DNA of 64,000 nucleotides from Megamerina dolium (GCA_963854835.1 OY978530.1:15768616-15832615); one strand, 5' to 3'; counted from the first letter of the stretch, positions 20,741 through 34,882 are shown. Translations and numbers: made by a program. Notes: generated by a model not told the origin, from the sequence alone.

Positions 20741-21935
20741 TTGCATGGGTGTACGTTTCTTAGGCTTTTCTTCTTAAATTTTGGTTGTTCTTTATGTCTT
20801 ACTGCCTTATAGTTTTTCACAAAACCTTCATTTCTGATTTCTTCGTAATCTTTTCTTTTTGTATTTAATTTGTCTATTACTTTCCTTTTACATCGTTCCA
20901 TTCTTTTTTAATTATTTCTTTGTCTATTTTTCCGTTTTGTACATCAATAGGACTGCTTTTAATAGTTGAGTGATATCTATTGTTATAGTTTCTAATGGCT
21001 TTTGGTATTATTTGGTTAACTGGTAGATTTTTGTTCGAATGGTATATTATCCTGAATTTTTCTGCAATTGTATTATGCATTCGTTCTACGGCTGCATTAC
21101 CAGTATGGCTATGTGGTTTCGTAAGGTGAAGTTCAATTCCTTCTAGAATTGAACTATTATTGTTAAAAATTGAAACTTTTTCCTGACGTATGTGTCTATA
21201 TGTATTATCTCATTTATGTCTGACGGTGTTTCAGTGTAATTGAATTTCAGTTTAATGGGGTTCCAGTCATACTTAACTTCTTTGCATATATCACATTGAT
21301 TGATTACCATTTGCACTAACTCCATTAACTTTGGGTTATAAATTTTATTTCTTATATGATTATAGGTTTCTTGAATGCCCGAAGGCATACTTTCTCTGAT
21401 ATGGTACAGTGATATCTGCTTCACTGCTTCAACTTCGGTTTCGATATCTTGTGCTCTAAATGTTAGAGCAAAATGTTAGAAAACATTTCTATTAATTTTT
21501 GTTGAACTACGTTATAATCTGTGTCACATAATTCCGAATATATTCCTATATTTTCTTGTGTAATGTATTTTCGAAATATTTCGCCCATTCTATCAAAGTC
21601 GCATTCTGCTATAAAGATTATTCTTTTTCCATGTAACGTTTTTAATTCCTCTACTTTGTTGTTTGTTCAAATTATCAGAGTTTTGTATTTATTTACTATT
21701 TCTTTCTTAATGCAAAAATGGTCATGTAGATCTTCTTGAGCTGAATGGATTGTTGCTAGAGTTTTAATATCTTCTAAATTGTCTAACATTTCCAAACTTG
21801 ATCTGTTATCTTCTGAATTTTGCAGAAACAAAAATTTATTAACATCTTTATCTTCGTCCTTTTCTTGATTGACATTGGAATTGTTCTGTATTCTACTTAA
21901 AAAATCTGCTACTTGATTTTCCTTCCCTTAAGGTT
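20668..21935 (-). pseudogene. gypsy pol fragment: end of RNase H and integrase
   Basis: The minus strand reads KENQVADFLSRIQ (end of RNase H) at about 21930, then YHIRESMPSGIQETYNHIRNK and VINQCDICKEVKYD (zinc-binding HHCC region), then HIDTYVRKKFQFLTIIVQF (integrase core start). After a gap come AIRNYNNRYHSTIKSSP and the basic C-terminus ending at 20668. Stops and gaps remove the catalytic core. The pol end overlaps the env start region, as in errantiviruses. Confidence 0.78.
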
Positions 21936-21965
21936 CAAGATCCAACTGACGTCGCCGAAATGATT

Positions 21966-21976
21966 ACCGTAAGTTA
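21966..21976 (+). promoter_or_regulatory. candidate 5' splice site in the gypsy leader
   Basis: ACCGTAAGTTA contains GTAAGT (21969-21974), a strong donor consensus, in the leader. Errantiviruses make env from a spliced RNA with a leader donor. Functional use is not shown. Confidence 0.3.
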
Positions 21977-22169
21977 AGTGTTATATGTAAGAAGGTGAAA
22001 TTCAAAAATTTAAAGTGAATTGAATTAGAAGAATTACAAAAGAGGAAAAAAAGTGTTTAAGAAAAAAATATCATTAAAGGAATTGTAAATTAAGAAAAGA
22101 AAGTCAATTGAAATGTTATAAATATAACAATACTTAATACTTAACAACAATACTTTTAATACTAGTACA

Positions 22170-22538
22170 AATAAAAAATAAATAAATATGTGGCACCTAA
22201 AGCCCTAAAGGGCTCATTGGCCGAGCTTCTCTTCCATTACTGTTGTGCGTATTAAATTTTGGACAGTATTAGACGGGACCTACTTATTTTAGCCGGTTCC
22301 GAACGGCAGAACACTTGTGACATCACTTTTTCTGAGCTTTGTCACAGAGTTCTTTTAGAAGCTTTTTCATGGCAAGATGTTACTGTCGAAAGAACTGCCA
22401 ATTGCTTGCCGACAGGTGGGTACCGTTCGAAAGAAAAATCTTTTCGATATTAAATTTGTTATGCATCAGCCGGGGATTGAACCACGACCTACAGATCAGA
22501 AGTCGAACACACTAACCACTGAGCTACGGCACACACAC
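22170..22538 (-). mobile_element. tRNA-derived SINE, copy 3, with 12-bp target duplication
   Basis: The minus strand begins near GTGCCGTAGCTCAGTGG (A-box TAGCTCAGTGG) and has GGTTCAATCCCCGG as B-box. The tail ends ATTTATTTATTTTTTATTT. It is flanked by AATACTAGTACA at 22158-22169 and 22539-22550, a clean target-site duplication. This is the best preserved tRNA-like head of the three copies. An ACACAC run precedes the right duplication. Confidence 0.9.
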
Positions 22539-22740
22539 AATACTAGTACACTTTACAAAAATTTCTATTAAAAATTAAGTTTAAATTACTTCATTTAAAT
22601 TTTTGCTAAATTTGCTAAAATCATACTAATATCAACTAAAACTCACACTGCAAAACTGTAGCCCTTAAAGCCGGTGCCACTAGTGTATAATAAGTCAATT
22701 TAAAAATAATTTAAAATAACCGAAATTGTATTTCCCTAAA

Positions 22741-24225
22741 ATGCCTGAAATTACTGCCGACGAACTGGCAAACCAGCTAAACAGACTAAGTGTTAACAAC
22801 CCAACCACTTCCAACCAGACTGCACCGACAATGAACGAAACACTACAAAGACAGATACCTGACTTAGTGACCATAACAGTTCAAAACTTAACCAATCCCT
22901 TTGTAGACAATGAGGGTACAGATTGTCAGGTAGAACTGACCAGAGAAAATATAAACGAACTAGACAGGATTCCAGACATAGTCAAATGCCTTAGGAAATT
23001 TCAGGGTCACCAGGAGAATTTAACTCCTGGCGAAAATTTGTGGATAGGATATTCTCGGTCTACGAAAATTTAAGGGGTACTCCCAAATACTATGCAATCC
23101 TACATACGGTTAGGCACAAAATTGTTGGAGAAGCGGACACCGCTCTCGAATCCTATAAAACTCCATTAGACTGGGGTAAAATAAAGAAGTGTCTAATGAT
23201 GCACTACTCAGACAAAAGAGACATTGGTACCCTAGAGTACCAACTTACCACATTGGCTCAAAGAAATCATTCCATTAAAGAGTTTTACCAAAAAGTGTAT
23301 CAACATTTATCATTGATACTTGATAAAATTGCTTGCCTTGATCTAAGCGAAGATTCCTTGCTCCTTGGATTCCTTGGAGTTAATGGAGACCTTCCTCGTT
23401 TACTCAGTATTCGGGAGCCAAATTCACTCCCACAAGCACTTAATTCGTGTCAAAAACTTGATAACATGACGTTCCCCATGAACAATGCACACAATAGTTC
23501 TAATTACAAAATAGCACCACCGAGACCACCAAAGAAATTTAATCCTGAATTGGCTTATTGGCCATCCCCCCAAAGAACTAATCGCTTCGTACAGGATAGG
23601 ACAATACCATTTGTAAATAACTCGTTGAAACCTCAGAATTACCCAAATATAAAACCATTTAATCAAAACGCATTTCCATCAAACCCATTCCGACCAAATA
23701 ATCAATTTTTGCCAAATTTCCAAAAACCAACTCAAGCTTTCAATAATAGACCGCAATTTCTTTCAAAACTCCCACAACCTATGGATATAGATCACTAAAT
23801 GCGGACAAGACATATAAATTACCAAAACAGACCCCATGTTCAACAAAACAATTTTGGCCAAAAACGACCACTGACTCAACAAACTCAACCACCAAATAAG
23901 ATGCAAAGAATATTCCTCGCAAATACCGAAATCCCAGTCGGTGACGACTAAGGACACCAATACCCAAATACCGAGGATGATGCGTACACCGGATATCAGC
24001 AAATTATGGATGGGTACGAAAGCGGATATCAATATTCAGACATTGAGGCAAACGCCTATGCCGACGATCAACAAAATTTCTTCCAGAAACTTTTCAGCCT
24101 CCCTTTCACAATGCTAATCCGAGCGAAATGTCTCCACAGTACAGTAGTGAAACAACCAAGATATTAGAAAATTTGCCTACGAATTCCCAAACACAACAAC
24201 TTGACAATATTCATTTTTTAGGGTA
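22741..24225 (+). pseudogene. errantivirus-type Gag, frameshifted
   Basis: The frame from ATG 22741 (MPEITADELANQLNRLSV) reads through to IPDIVKCLRKFQGHQENL. Then the other frame carries VDRIFSVYENLRGTPKYYAIL, KIVGEADTALESY, YSDKRDIGTLEYQLTTL, HSIKEFYQKVYQHLSLIL and a Pro/Asn/Gln-rich C-terminus up to 23798, with more broken frames to about 24225. This capsid-core organisation is that of 17.6/297-like gypsy elements. A frameshift near 23000 and later stops inactivate it. Confidence 0.8.
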
Positions 24226-27050
24226 AAATCATCTTCACTTCCTTACTTCGAATTTATCACCAGAAGTGGAGATGTTCTTAATTTTTTAATAGATACGGGA
24301 TCAAATAAGAATTATATCCAATCCAGAAAAATACAAAAACCTATAAAGAATACATAACCATTTTTCGTTAATTCAGTAGCGGGAAAAATCGAAATAGACC
24401 ACCACATATTTGCAACTATTTTTGGACCACAAACACCGCAATTAAAATTTTTTCGGTTTTCCTGGCCTAAGGTCTTTCCACGGCATCATAGGCAACAATA
24501 CTTTAAAGCAATTAGGAGCTGTTATACACACAGAAAATAATGTAATGACAATTCTCCAAAATTTGGTTTTTCCCTTAAAACAACAGGTTGCGCAAGATGT
24601 AAACAACATTAACTTGCGTACTTCACACTTGACGGCAAAACAAAAAGAAAAACTATTAAGCTTAATTAAAGGCTGTCCACATTTGTTTTCCGACCCAAGA
24701 GAAGCTTGACGTACACTACAGCAATTAAAGGGGAAATTCGAACAACTAATGACACTCCCATTTATTCGAAATCCTATCCATACCCGATGGCTTTAAAAGA
24801 AGAAGTTGAGAAACAAGTCGAAGAACTTCTAGCCGATGGAATTATCAGACCATCAAGATCCCCATATAACTCACCGGTATGGGTCGTCCCTAAAAAAATA
24901 ACGCATCCGGAGAAAAAAATACCGCATGGTAATTGATTATCGAAAACTAAATGACGTCACCGTCCCCGTTAGATACCCAATCCCAGAAATACAGGAAGTC
25001 TTTGCCAACCTTGGCAAAAACTATTTTTTTTTCAATTATTGATTTAAAGAGTGGTTTCCATCAAATTCCTCTTAAAGAATGTGACATTGAAAAAACGGCA
25101 TATGTGAGTTTTTTAGATTACCGTACGGACTAAAAAATGCACCGGCTATTTTCCAAAGAGCATTAGACGATATACTTCGGCAGTACATAGGTAAAAGATG
25201 CTACGTCTACATTGACGACATAATTATTTTTGGGAAAGATTTAGAGGAACATATAGAAAATTTGAGAATAGTTATGAGAACACTCGAAGCTGCGAATATG
25301 AATAAATAAAGTAGGAATAAATGGAATACAAACCAATCCTTCCATAGTGGAATCTATAGTCAAAATGCCTGTACCGAAAACATAAAAAGAACTTCGTTCA
25401 TTCCTTGGAATGTCAGGTTATTACAGGCGATTTGTTAGAGACTATGCTAAAATCGCAAAACCTCTAACAAATCTTTTAAGAGGGGAAGATGCAAGAGTGT
25501 CCAAGCATGCTTCTAAAACTAAATCAGTGAATCTTGACGAAAATGCAATTGAGTCTTTAAACAAAATTAAAAATGCACTAATTTCAGAGGAAGTAATTCT
25601 TTCTCACCCCAATTTCGAAAAAGAATTCGAATTAACTACAGATGCCTCCGATTATGCAATAGGAGCAGTTCTATCACAAAATGACAAACCGATAACATTC
25701 ATATCAAGATCAATTTCAAAAACCGAAGAAAGTATGCCACAAATGAAAAAGAAATGTTGGCAATTATTTGGTCGCCAAATTCACTTAGAAATTACCATTA
25801 GGGTTCAAAAAAAATTAAAATATTTACGGATCACCAGCCACTCACCTACGCTTTGAGTTCGAAAAATGCAAACAGTAAAATGAAAAGATGGTAGGCCATC
25901 TTAGAAGAATACCAGCTTCTCTATAAGCCTGGTAAAGCAAACGTCGTGGTTGATACTCTATCAAGAATATTGCATGAAATTAATTCACTAACTCCAACAA
26001 TCCACAGCGACGAAAGTTCTAATCATAATATAATACCTTGCGTGGAAACTCCAGTCAATGTTTTTAAAAATCTGATTTTCCTAAAAATCGATGAAAAATC
26101 GACATACCAATTTAAAGTAATTTTTCCAGGAATCCATAGACACATCATAACAGAATCACACTATTCAGAATCAAACCTTTTACCAATTTTAAACGATATC
26201 TAAACCCTTCAGTCATAAATGGCATTCAAACAGAAGAAAGAATTATGGGTATCATACAGAATATTTATCCCATCCACTTTTTTAATTACAAAGCACGCTT
26301 TACCCAAAAAGTGGCTCAAGATATAACTGACGAACAACAACAGGAAAGCATAATTCTTGAAATTCACAACCGAGCTCACCGAAACGCTCTTGAGAACAAA
26401 TCGCAGATACTCGAAAAATATTATTTTCCCGCGATGATTAACAAAATAAAGAAAATAACAAAAATTTGCCAAACAAGGAAAATAAATACGAGACATCTAA
26501 ACCAGATCAAATTGGGCGAAACACCAATACCGAACTTCCCAGAATACAGAGTACATATAGACTTATTTCTGACAGAAAAAAACACTGACAGCACTTGATA
26601 AGTTTACAAAGTATGCCCAAACAAAAATATTGAAAAGCAAATCAATAGAAGATGTAAGACGACCACTTAGAGACATTATATTTTCATTCGGTGTTCCAAA
26701 AACCATAATTATCGACAATGAACCATCCCTCAACTCAGCAATAAAATTTATTATGGAAGATGAGGTATTGATATCTACATATCACCCCCATACAAAAGTC
26801 AAGCTAACGGACAGGTTGAACGTTTCCATTCAACCCTAATAGAAATAATGCGATGTCTCAAGGATAGCGGAACACATAGGAACTTCGAAAAACTTATCTG
26901 CCTGGACAAATCATTTATGTGAAGCGAAACCGACGACTAGGAACAAAACTTGTAAAACCCTATGTTAAAGAAGTAGTTAAAGAAGACAGAAATAGCACAC
27001 TTGTGACAGAGACCGGGAGAGTAGTACACAAAAGTCTATTAAAAAATTAA
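24226..27050 (+). pseudogene. gypsy Pol: protease, RT, RNase H, integrase (degenerate)
   Basis: Protease active-site LIDTGSNKNYIQ lies near 24285. RT follows from 24706: IIRPSRSPYNSPVWVVPKK, IIDLKSGFHQIPL and YVYIDDIIIFGKDLEEH (YIDD box, about 25200). Next are RNase H with ELTTDASDYAIGAVLSQ (about 25630) and KANVVVDTLSRI, and integrase pieces IHNRAHR and VPKTIIIDNEPSL with the second Asp, up to an SH3-like end (KRNRRLGTK) near 26950. Many stops and frameshifts. Domain order is canonical Ty3/gypsy. Confidence 0.85.
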
Positions 27051-27084
27051 TTACCCTTTTTCCCCACAGCTAATTATTTGTTTC

Positions 27085-28851
27085 ATGGCATTATGTAATG
27101 CCGACTCTCAGATACTGGATTATTCTAATTCGGAATTAGTAACAATAGAAACGGGAATAGCAAAACTCCAAACTGGAACATTCAAAATTATTCACATTAT
27201 GGACTTAAAGAAATACGAAGACGCAACCAGTAATCTCGAGACGGTTATCAGAACCAGAATTAATACGGATCACCCCTTTTACCCATTTCTTTCAGACGAA
27301 ATCGCAGAAATAAAAACCCTTTAGACCGACTCAGACTGAACAAAAAAACCAAACGATCACTAGACTTTATTGGTAGTGCATGGAAGTGGATAGCCGGTAA
27401 TCCAGACCATTCTGATCATATAATCTTTACCTAAAAAATAAACAATGTCCTTGAAAACAACAAAAAACAATTGATTATCAATAGAATGACAGTAGATAAA
27501 ATTAATGAAATAACAAATAAAACAAATACAATTTTGAAGGATAAATTTTTAATTCAACTGAAATACAAATTGGACCTCATAAAAGAGGAAATACTAAATA
27601 AAGAATACGCAATTCACTGGGCAAAGGCTAACATAGTAAATTCTTATATTTTATCGAACAGTGAAATCAACATTGTTAAAGAAGTTTTCAATAAAGAAAA
27701 TAGACAATACATTAATATAGATGAAGCGTTAGAATTTTCAGAAATTAAAATAGCTTCAAATTATGGAACGATTGTTTACATTATAAGTTTGCCAGAAACC
27801 AATTCAGAATACTGTAAAGAAATCATTGTAAAGCCAGTAAAAATTAAATCAAAAATTAATAAAATTAATTTTAATTCAATATTACTATGTAAACAACAAA
27901 CCTATGGAATAAGAAGTGAATGTAAAACTTATAATAAGTTATCTATTACTTACTTACTTATGTGGCCATATCAACCGAATATCGATTTAGGCCGAAAATA
28001 ACATGCTTCGCCAGCTGGCGCCAGTTAGAAATTCCAAGCGCCGTCAGGTTCTCCAGTACTTGGTCTTTCCACCGGAGGTTTGGTCTTCCTCTTCTGCGTC
28101 GTCCTCCAGCGGGTTGCGAATATAACACCTTCTTAGCTGGAGCGTGTTCTTCCATTCGCTCGACATGACCTAGCCAGCACAGCCGCTGGATTTTGATACG
28201 CTTTACTATGTCAATATCGGCATACAGCTCGTACAGCTCATGGTTGTACCTATGGTTATCTATTTATTCAAACAAAAATGTAATAGACATAAGCAATTCA
28301 TCCTTATTCCAAATTTACTTGCAAGCCAAATGCCAACATGCCAACTGATCAACAACCAACACATCCATATTTTTAAATCAATTCAACGGATCCGTCTATA
28401 TCAAAAATAAAACAACCCCACTGGATGGGACATTCTTAATACGATTTCACAATGAAACAATAAGGATCAGAAACATAACGTACTCTTCAAACAAAACAGT
28501 TGTCTACGCACCATTTCCCGCCTTACTACAACCAAAATCTATACCAAGTGACATTGAAGAAGTTCTATCTTTGCAAATGATGAAAGAATTGAACGTCAAA
28601 AATACGGAATACATTGAATCTTTAGATATCCGTAAAAAAATATCCATAACCACTGGCACGGTACTAATTATAGTCATAATAATATCAGCGACAACCATAG
28701 CAATGATTTACTTCCGTAAAAGATCGAAGGTTCAAGAAACGAAAACCATGCCGCCAAACGACAGACACCCCAACTTTCAGAATCGGCGATCGAAGGGCTC
28801 AATCAAATATTTAATAAGTCAACCGAGGACACTTGAAACTAGGATGGGAAG

Positions 28852-28868
<17 letters not shown>
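27085..28868 (+). pseudogene. errantivirus-type Env, broken and interrupted by RTE
   Basis: The first frame starts MALCNADSQILDYSNSE. A furin-like KTKRS followed by LDFIGSAWKWIAGNPDH marks the cleavage and fusion region (about 27345-27415). The ectodomain helix region (KINEITNKTNTILKDKF) runs to 27940. An RTE fragment (27948-28254) splits the gene. The anchor region TTGTVLIIVIIISATTIAMI is in the 28571-28867 frame. Stops occur before and after the insertion, so no protein can be made. Confidence 0.8.
27948..28254 (-). mobile_element. RTE LINE 3' fragment with 10-bp target duplication
   Basis: The minus strand is the last 300 bp of the RTE family, ending GGCCACATAAGTAAGTAAGT with the AAGT-type tandem tail. 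It encodes MEEHAPAKKVLYSQPAGG and the last residues of the ORF. Direct copies of GTTATCTATT flank it at 27938-27947 and 28255-28264. A 5'-truncated insertion into env. Confidence 0.9.
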
Positions 28869-29305
<437 letters not shown>

Positions 29306-29850
29306 TTGCTCGTTATTTCGATTTCACTATTTTTTTATATAGATTGCAGTTGATGGCTGCCTTATATCTTTCGTCTAATAGGTATTTTTGTGTCCTCATA
29401 TTTCGATGTATTGTATGATGATCGTTTTCTGGTAGATGTTGTGCTAAAGCTTCTTTGCGTTTTTCAACAACGGACTTAAAAAACTAAAGATAAAAATTGG
29501 AGATATACCAAAAGAATTAACAGATTCATAAAAATTGAATTAGTTATAACATCGTGCAGAATACAAAGAGAAAAAACCTTTAACTAAAAATCACTTCAAA
29601 ATAGAACTAACCGAGCAGTGGGCAAAATCGCATCTGAAAATAAATTAAAACCTAGTTATAAAAGAGAACAAAAATATGATATGTAATTAAAGTATTCTTT
29701 GGTGAATGCGTGGATAATATTGGTATAGCAAATAAATTTAATATACAAACTTTTCCAGTAGAAAAAAAAAAAATTACACTCCTACAACTACAATACAATG
29801 GAAAGTACTTATTTCAAAATTATTATAAAACATTTTTTTTTCAAAAACCA
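29306..29850. other. no gene seen
   Basis: AT-rich flank of the mariner pseudogene. Short frames have no recognisable content. Confidence 0.4.
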
Positions 29851-29851
29851 T

Positions 29852-30885
29852 TTATTTCTCAACATAGTCTTCTTTTACTTCGACACACTTAGTAAGACGA
29901 TATTCCAAATTTTTTATACCATCTGAATAATACGATTTCGGGAACCACTCAAAATACGCGTTAGTTTCGGTAATCACTTCTTCGATTAAGCTGAATCTTT
30001 TTCCTGCGAGCCATTTTTTCAAGTTTGGAAACAGGAAAAAGTCACTAGGAGTTAAATCTGGGCTATAAGGTGGATGATCAACCAATTCGAAGTGTATTTC
30101 AGGTAATTTTAGCATCGTATCTAATGCTGTGTGAACCGGTGCGTTGTCTTGAAAAAAGAGCAGTTTTTTCTTCTTTTCTTGATTGCATCATTCAATTGAT
30201 CCAATAACGCACGATAATACTTTCCTATGATTGTGGATCTTTTTTCAAGATAATCGACAAGCAATATTTCGAGTGCATCCCAAAATACAGTGGCCATAAC
30301 CTTGCCAGCCGATTTTACTGCCTTCGCCTTCTTCAGAGCACTTCCACCAGCTTCCACCCATTGTTTCGATTGATTTTTGGTTTCAGATGTATAATGGTGG
30401 ACCCACGTTTCATCAACAGTTATTAATCGATGCCAAAAATCAACAGGATTACGCTTTATAATGTCCAAACACCGCTGTGAAGTGGTCTCTCGAACTCGTT
30501 TTTGTTCGACACTGAGCAAACGCGGCACCCAACTTGCCGATAGCTTCTTCATATGCAAATGTCCATGCAAAATGTTGAACACACGTTCATATGAGATGTC
30601 TACCATTTCAACAATCTCACGCAACTTGACTCGGCGATCATTCATAACGATATCGAGGATTTTCTTGATATTTTCTTCAGTAACCACCTCTTTTGGCCTT
30701 CCTGTTGATGGTATTGTTGCAGTGCTTGTTCGGCCGCGTTTAAATTCAGCAGTCCAATATTTTACCATGTAATCTGACGGAGCAGACTCACAGTAATGTT
30801 TATCGAGCTTTTCTTTTGCCTCTTTCGCCGTTTTCCCTTTCAAATAGTAGTGTTTAATCACTGCACGAAAATCGCTTTTTTCCAT
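29852..30885 (-). pseudogene. mariner transposase (DD34D) with one frameshift
   Basis: From ATG 30885: N-terminal HTH domain (MEKSDFRAVIKHYYLKGKTAKEA split, GRPKEVVTEENI), then SYERVFNILHGHLHMKKLSA, SVEQKRVR and the first catalytic Asp in ITVDETWVHHY. A frameshift near 30170 separates this from QDNAPVHTALDT (second Asp) and HPPYSPDLTPSDFFLF. There are 34 residues between the last two Asp residues by my count, the mariner signature. The C-terminus is complete (VKEDYVEK at 29852). Nearly full length, so a fairly recent copy. I could not define its terminal repeats. Confidence 0.9.
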
Positions 30886-33124
30886 ATTTCAAGAAAAACA
30901 AAAGTTGGTTACTTCAAACGACTACAACAAATAAACTAATCAATGAATTTGGGTGAAATTTTAACAGCTCACGTTTGACAGATCGCAATTTCAAAAAAAA
31001 GAAAGTTTTTGTGTTTGTGCTGCCTTTTTCGTACTTAGGTAGCTTCTTTATCAATCCGCTATCTAGGTGATGTCCGTTGACTTTATTTATTTTTCTGAAA
31101 GCATGTTTTGTGTTTTATTTTAAGATCTGTCTTTTGCATAATTAATGCATTTTGCAAAGTAATGTTTGGTGAACTTAAATATTGAAATAATAAAAGGACA
31201 AATATATTAACGAGCAATGGTTTTGTTTAATTTAAAAATGAATTTAATGTAACGAAAAGAACATGGATTTCAATCAAGTGGGCACAAATTGATATTAAGA
31301 CTCAAAAGTTCAAAAGTAGATGTAAGTAATTTTCCAAAAAAAAAAGCTTTATTTTTATGAGGTATGTATTACATATTTAAAACGGTGGGATTCATCTTTT
31401 AAAGATATAAGTATTTTATAGTGCTTTCTACAGAAACAACTTCTGCTGTGGGAACCTGCGTTTTTTTTTAATTCAAGACAAAAGAACTATAGATATTAAT
31501 AAAAATGATTTGTTTGATAAATTGTATGTATAAACTGTCGAAAAAATGGAATCTAACTAACTATAAATATTTAGATATCTAAAATGAAATTTTGGGCAGT
31601 ATTAGCCCGTTCCGAATAGCACAACTTTTGTGACAATACTTTTTCTAAAAAAACTTTTTGATTTTTTTAACTTAGAATATTTTGCATTTTATTTTTTGTA
31701 AGTCATTATGATATGTGTATCTTTACTGAATTTAATAAACAAAAATGCATATGAAAGAGTGTGCTTTATTTACACTTCAAAAATATGGTCACCGTAACAA
31801 CACGATACTTTAACAAAAACATCTGAAAAATGTTGAAAAAATATTGTTTATTTGTTATTTTTGACTTTTTGTCAAATGTGTGGCTAACGAATTACAGCCT
31901 TTTCTACATATTCCATCTCGAAAATGTCATTTATTAAGTGAAATTTATCACGATATACTTGGTGTACAAAAATTAATAATTTTACAACCCGACAAAGTAA
32001 ACTTGTTGCACATTTGAGAGATTCAAACAGATTCTGAAAGTAGACAATTTACTACCTAGGCTATTAACTGTAACACGGATGAATTTAGACAAAATCGACT
32101 CGAACTTTCTTTGGAACGCGAATGGTTTAAAGATGTAAGCAAATAATTAATAATTAAAAAAATCATAATGAATTCACCAACCTTAATGGGATTTCGAAAT
32201 AGATTTTCTCGAAATTTCGGGGCGGAGAGAAGTATTTCTTTTATTTTTTCTATTTTCAGAATCTGTTTGAATTTCTCATTGTATGATTTTCTAGTACTGT
32301 GTTGTTAATAAGAAACTTTGGTGTGAACGATGTGTAAGTGCGATGTTAGGATTTCGGGTCTCAGTTCCTGTTTAACTTTTGACGAAGCAAGACTGTTGCG
32401 CATGTTTGCAAGAAACACTGCTCAGCACACCATAGGAGTCCGAAAAAACTCTTTTCAGACTACTTTTCCGGAGCGCTCACGCTCATAATGAGCATATAAA
32501 ACTCTCATAGATGCTTTGATAACCCTCAGAAAATAGCGTCTTATTCTACTAAACTAGTCGATCAAAAATAACTCTAAAAAGCTTCCGAAAAGAGTCTTTT
32601 CAGAGCCTAAAAATATAAAGCTTTTGAGTGTTTTAGAAGCTATCTCCCTATTTTCACACATGAAGTGCTCTCTACACGAGAGCAACAAACGAATAATAAC
32701 GATTGATGCGTATGTTTGAACGGCTGTCATCCATGCTTCATAGTCAGACAGCAACTGATCATGCTTATGCTTTTGTGTTATTCAACACTCTCATGGTCAT
32801 GCGAGACACAGCATACATAGAGAGCGCTCTGTGAGCTACGTGTTTAGGACTCTTTTCAGAGTCATTTAAGAATTATAATAAAAAACCAATAAAAAATAAT
32901 TTGTTTTTAATCTAGTCATTTATTAAATAGATGTATAAGAAGCAAGAAGAAATAACAATTCGGCTTCTCCACTTATTCCTATATTGCAGTTTGGATTCAC
33001 ACTTATTTTGTTTTTCTGTTGATTGTTCATTCCTTTGTACACTTTTGTCGCACACATGTTTTTGTGTTTTTATTTCTGTAGATTGTTTATTGCTACATTA
33101 CACGTAACCACAAAAATATCATAC
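30886..33124. other. stretch without recognisable gene
   Basis: AT-rich. It holds one SINE fragment (31582-31672) and a cluster of CTCTTTTCAG words near 32449, 32597 and 32859. No ORF of interest. Confidence 0.4.
31582..31672 (-). mobile_element. SINE body fragment
   Basis: AAATTTTGGGCAGTATTAG, then CCGTTCCGAATAGCACAAC and TTTGTGACAATACTTTTTC match the tail-proximal body of SINE copies 2 and 3, with a small deletion. Confidence 0.6.
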
Positions 33125-34070
33125 CAGAGCATCAGTTTGGTTTGCTCGATAGTTTGCTGGCATCAGCACAGCACTATCGAGCAAGTCCACGGCATTGTAA
33201 GCACTATAGAAAACACATACGAAAGAAAGCACTACTGTTCAACAGACAAGCTCTTGTATGAAGGACTTCTGCACAAATTAAAGAAAATGGTGCCTTCCAA
33301 CATCCACATGCTACTGGAAAGCTACTTTTCAGGCAGGCAATTTTTGGTAAGACGTAAACGCTTCACCTCAATTGAATACCCCATTCACGCTGGATTACCA
33401 AAAGGCAGCATATTGGGCCCCATACTCTATACGTCATACACTGCTGATATGCCAACCAACGCCAATACAGTCACCTACACTTTTGCCATATGATGCCCTC
33501 ATCCAGACCCGATATTGGCATCACAACTTCTCATAGAACCTATAAATACTCTCCAAGAATGGATTGACTGCTGGCGAATAAAAGTCAATGGGTCCAAATG
33601 TGTTCACATCACGTTCACTATATGCAGTGCTTATTTACTCCAAGCCGATCCGTCAGGCTTTAGACACAAAATATTTCGAAATGCATCTCAATCATAGACT
33701 CACATGGACAAATCATATTAGTACCAAAGCAACTCAAATAAAGCTTAAAGTAAATGAATTGGCCTAGTTCTTAAACAGACAGTCCAAGCTCAAACTGGAC
33801 TATAAAATACTACTTTATAAAAGTGTCATTAAACACATATGGGCTTACGGTATCCAACTCTAGCGTATTGCATCACCATCAAATGTGGAAAAACTCCAAA
33901 GAACCCAATCCAAAATCCTTCGAATGATTACCAATGCGCCTTGGTACATTAAAAACTCCAATATCCATAGGGACTTACACATTCCCAATGTTTTGGCGTT
34001 ACGCGTACAGAAAAGGGAGGGACATATCCGCCTAAAGAGAAATGACGTTTTAAAATTAAAGGCAATTTGA
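33125..34070 (+). pseudogene. Jockey-clade LINE reverse transcriptase fragment
   Basis: The plus strand has QHSTIEQVHGIVSTIENTYE, LLYEGLLHKLKKMVPSNIHM, IHAGLPKGSILGPILYTSYT with the RT domain 5 Leu-Pro-Lys-Gly loop, then INTLQEWIDCWRIKVNGSK and, further on, KLQRTQSKILRMITNAPWYI and NIHRDLHIPNV. This is the order in Jockey-type LINEs from palm to thumb and C-terminus. Frameshifts and stops separate the parts, and the YADD box region is disrupted near 33480. 5'-truncated. Confidence 0.85.
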
Positions 34071-34141
34071 AAGTATTGTGTATGATTTATATCATTTTTT
34101 TTGCCAAACCGTAATAGGTCAAAGCAATGAGTATTTGGTAC

Positions 34142-34882
<741 letters not shown>

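Larger units (their letters stand above)
18356..21935 (-). mobile_element. errantivirus-like gypsy element 1, 5'-truncated
   Basis: The minus strand reads: end of RNase H, integrase, env, polypurine tract (about 19340-19325) and an LTR that begins AGTTACG at 19324, the LTR start usual for errantiviruses. Gag, protease, RT and the 5' LTR are missing. The left part abuts the leader of a second element of opposite orientation at about 21935. The LTR is split by SINE copy 2. Confidence 0.82.

Noticed and set aside
22470..22538. Possible genuine tRNA gene
   Set aside because: A- and B-box-like sequences are present, but the same head recurs at 18943 and 18046 joined to the same body and tail with target duplications. 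It is a SINE head, not a tRNA gene.
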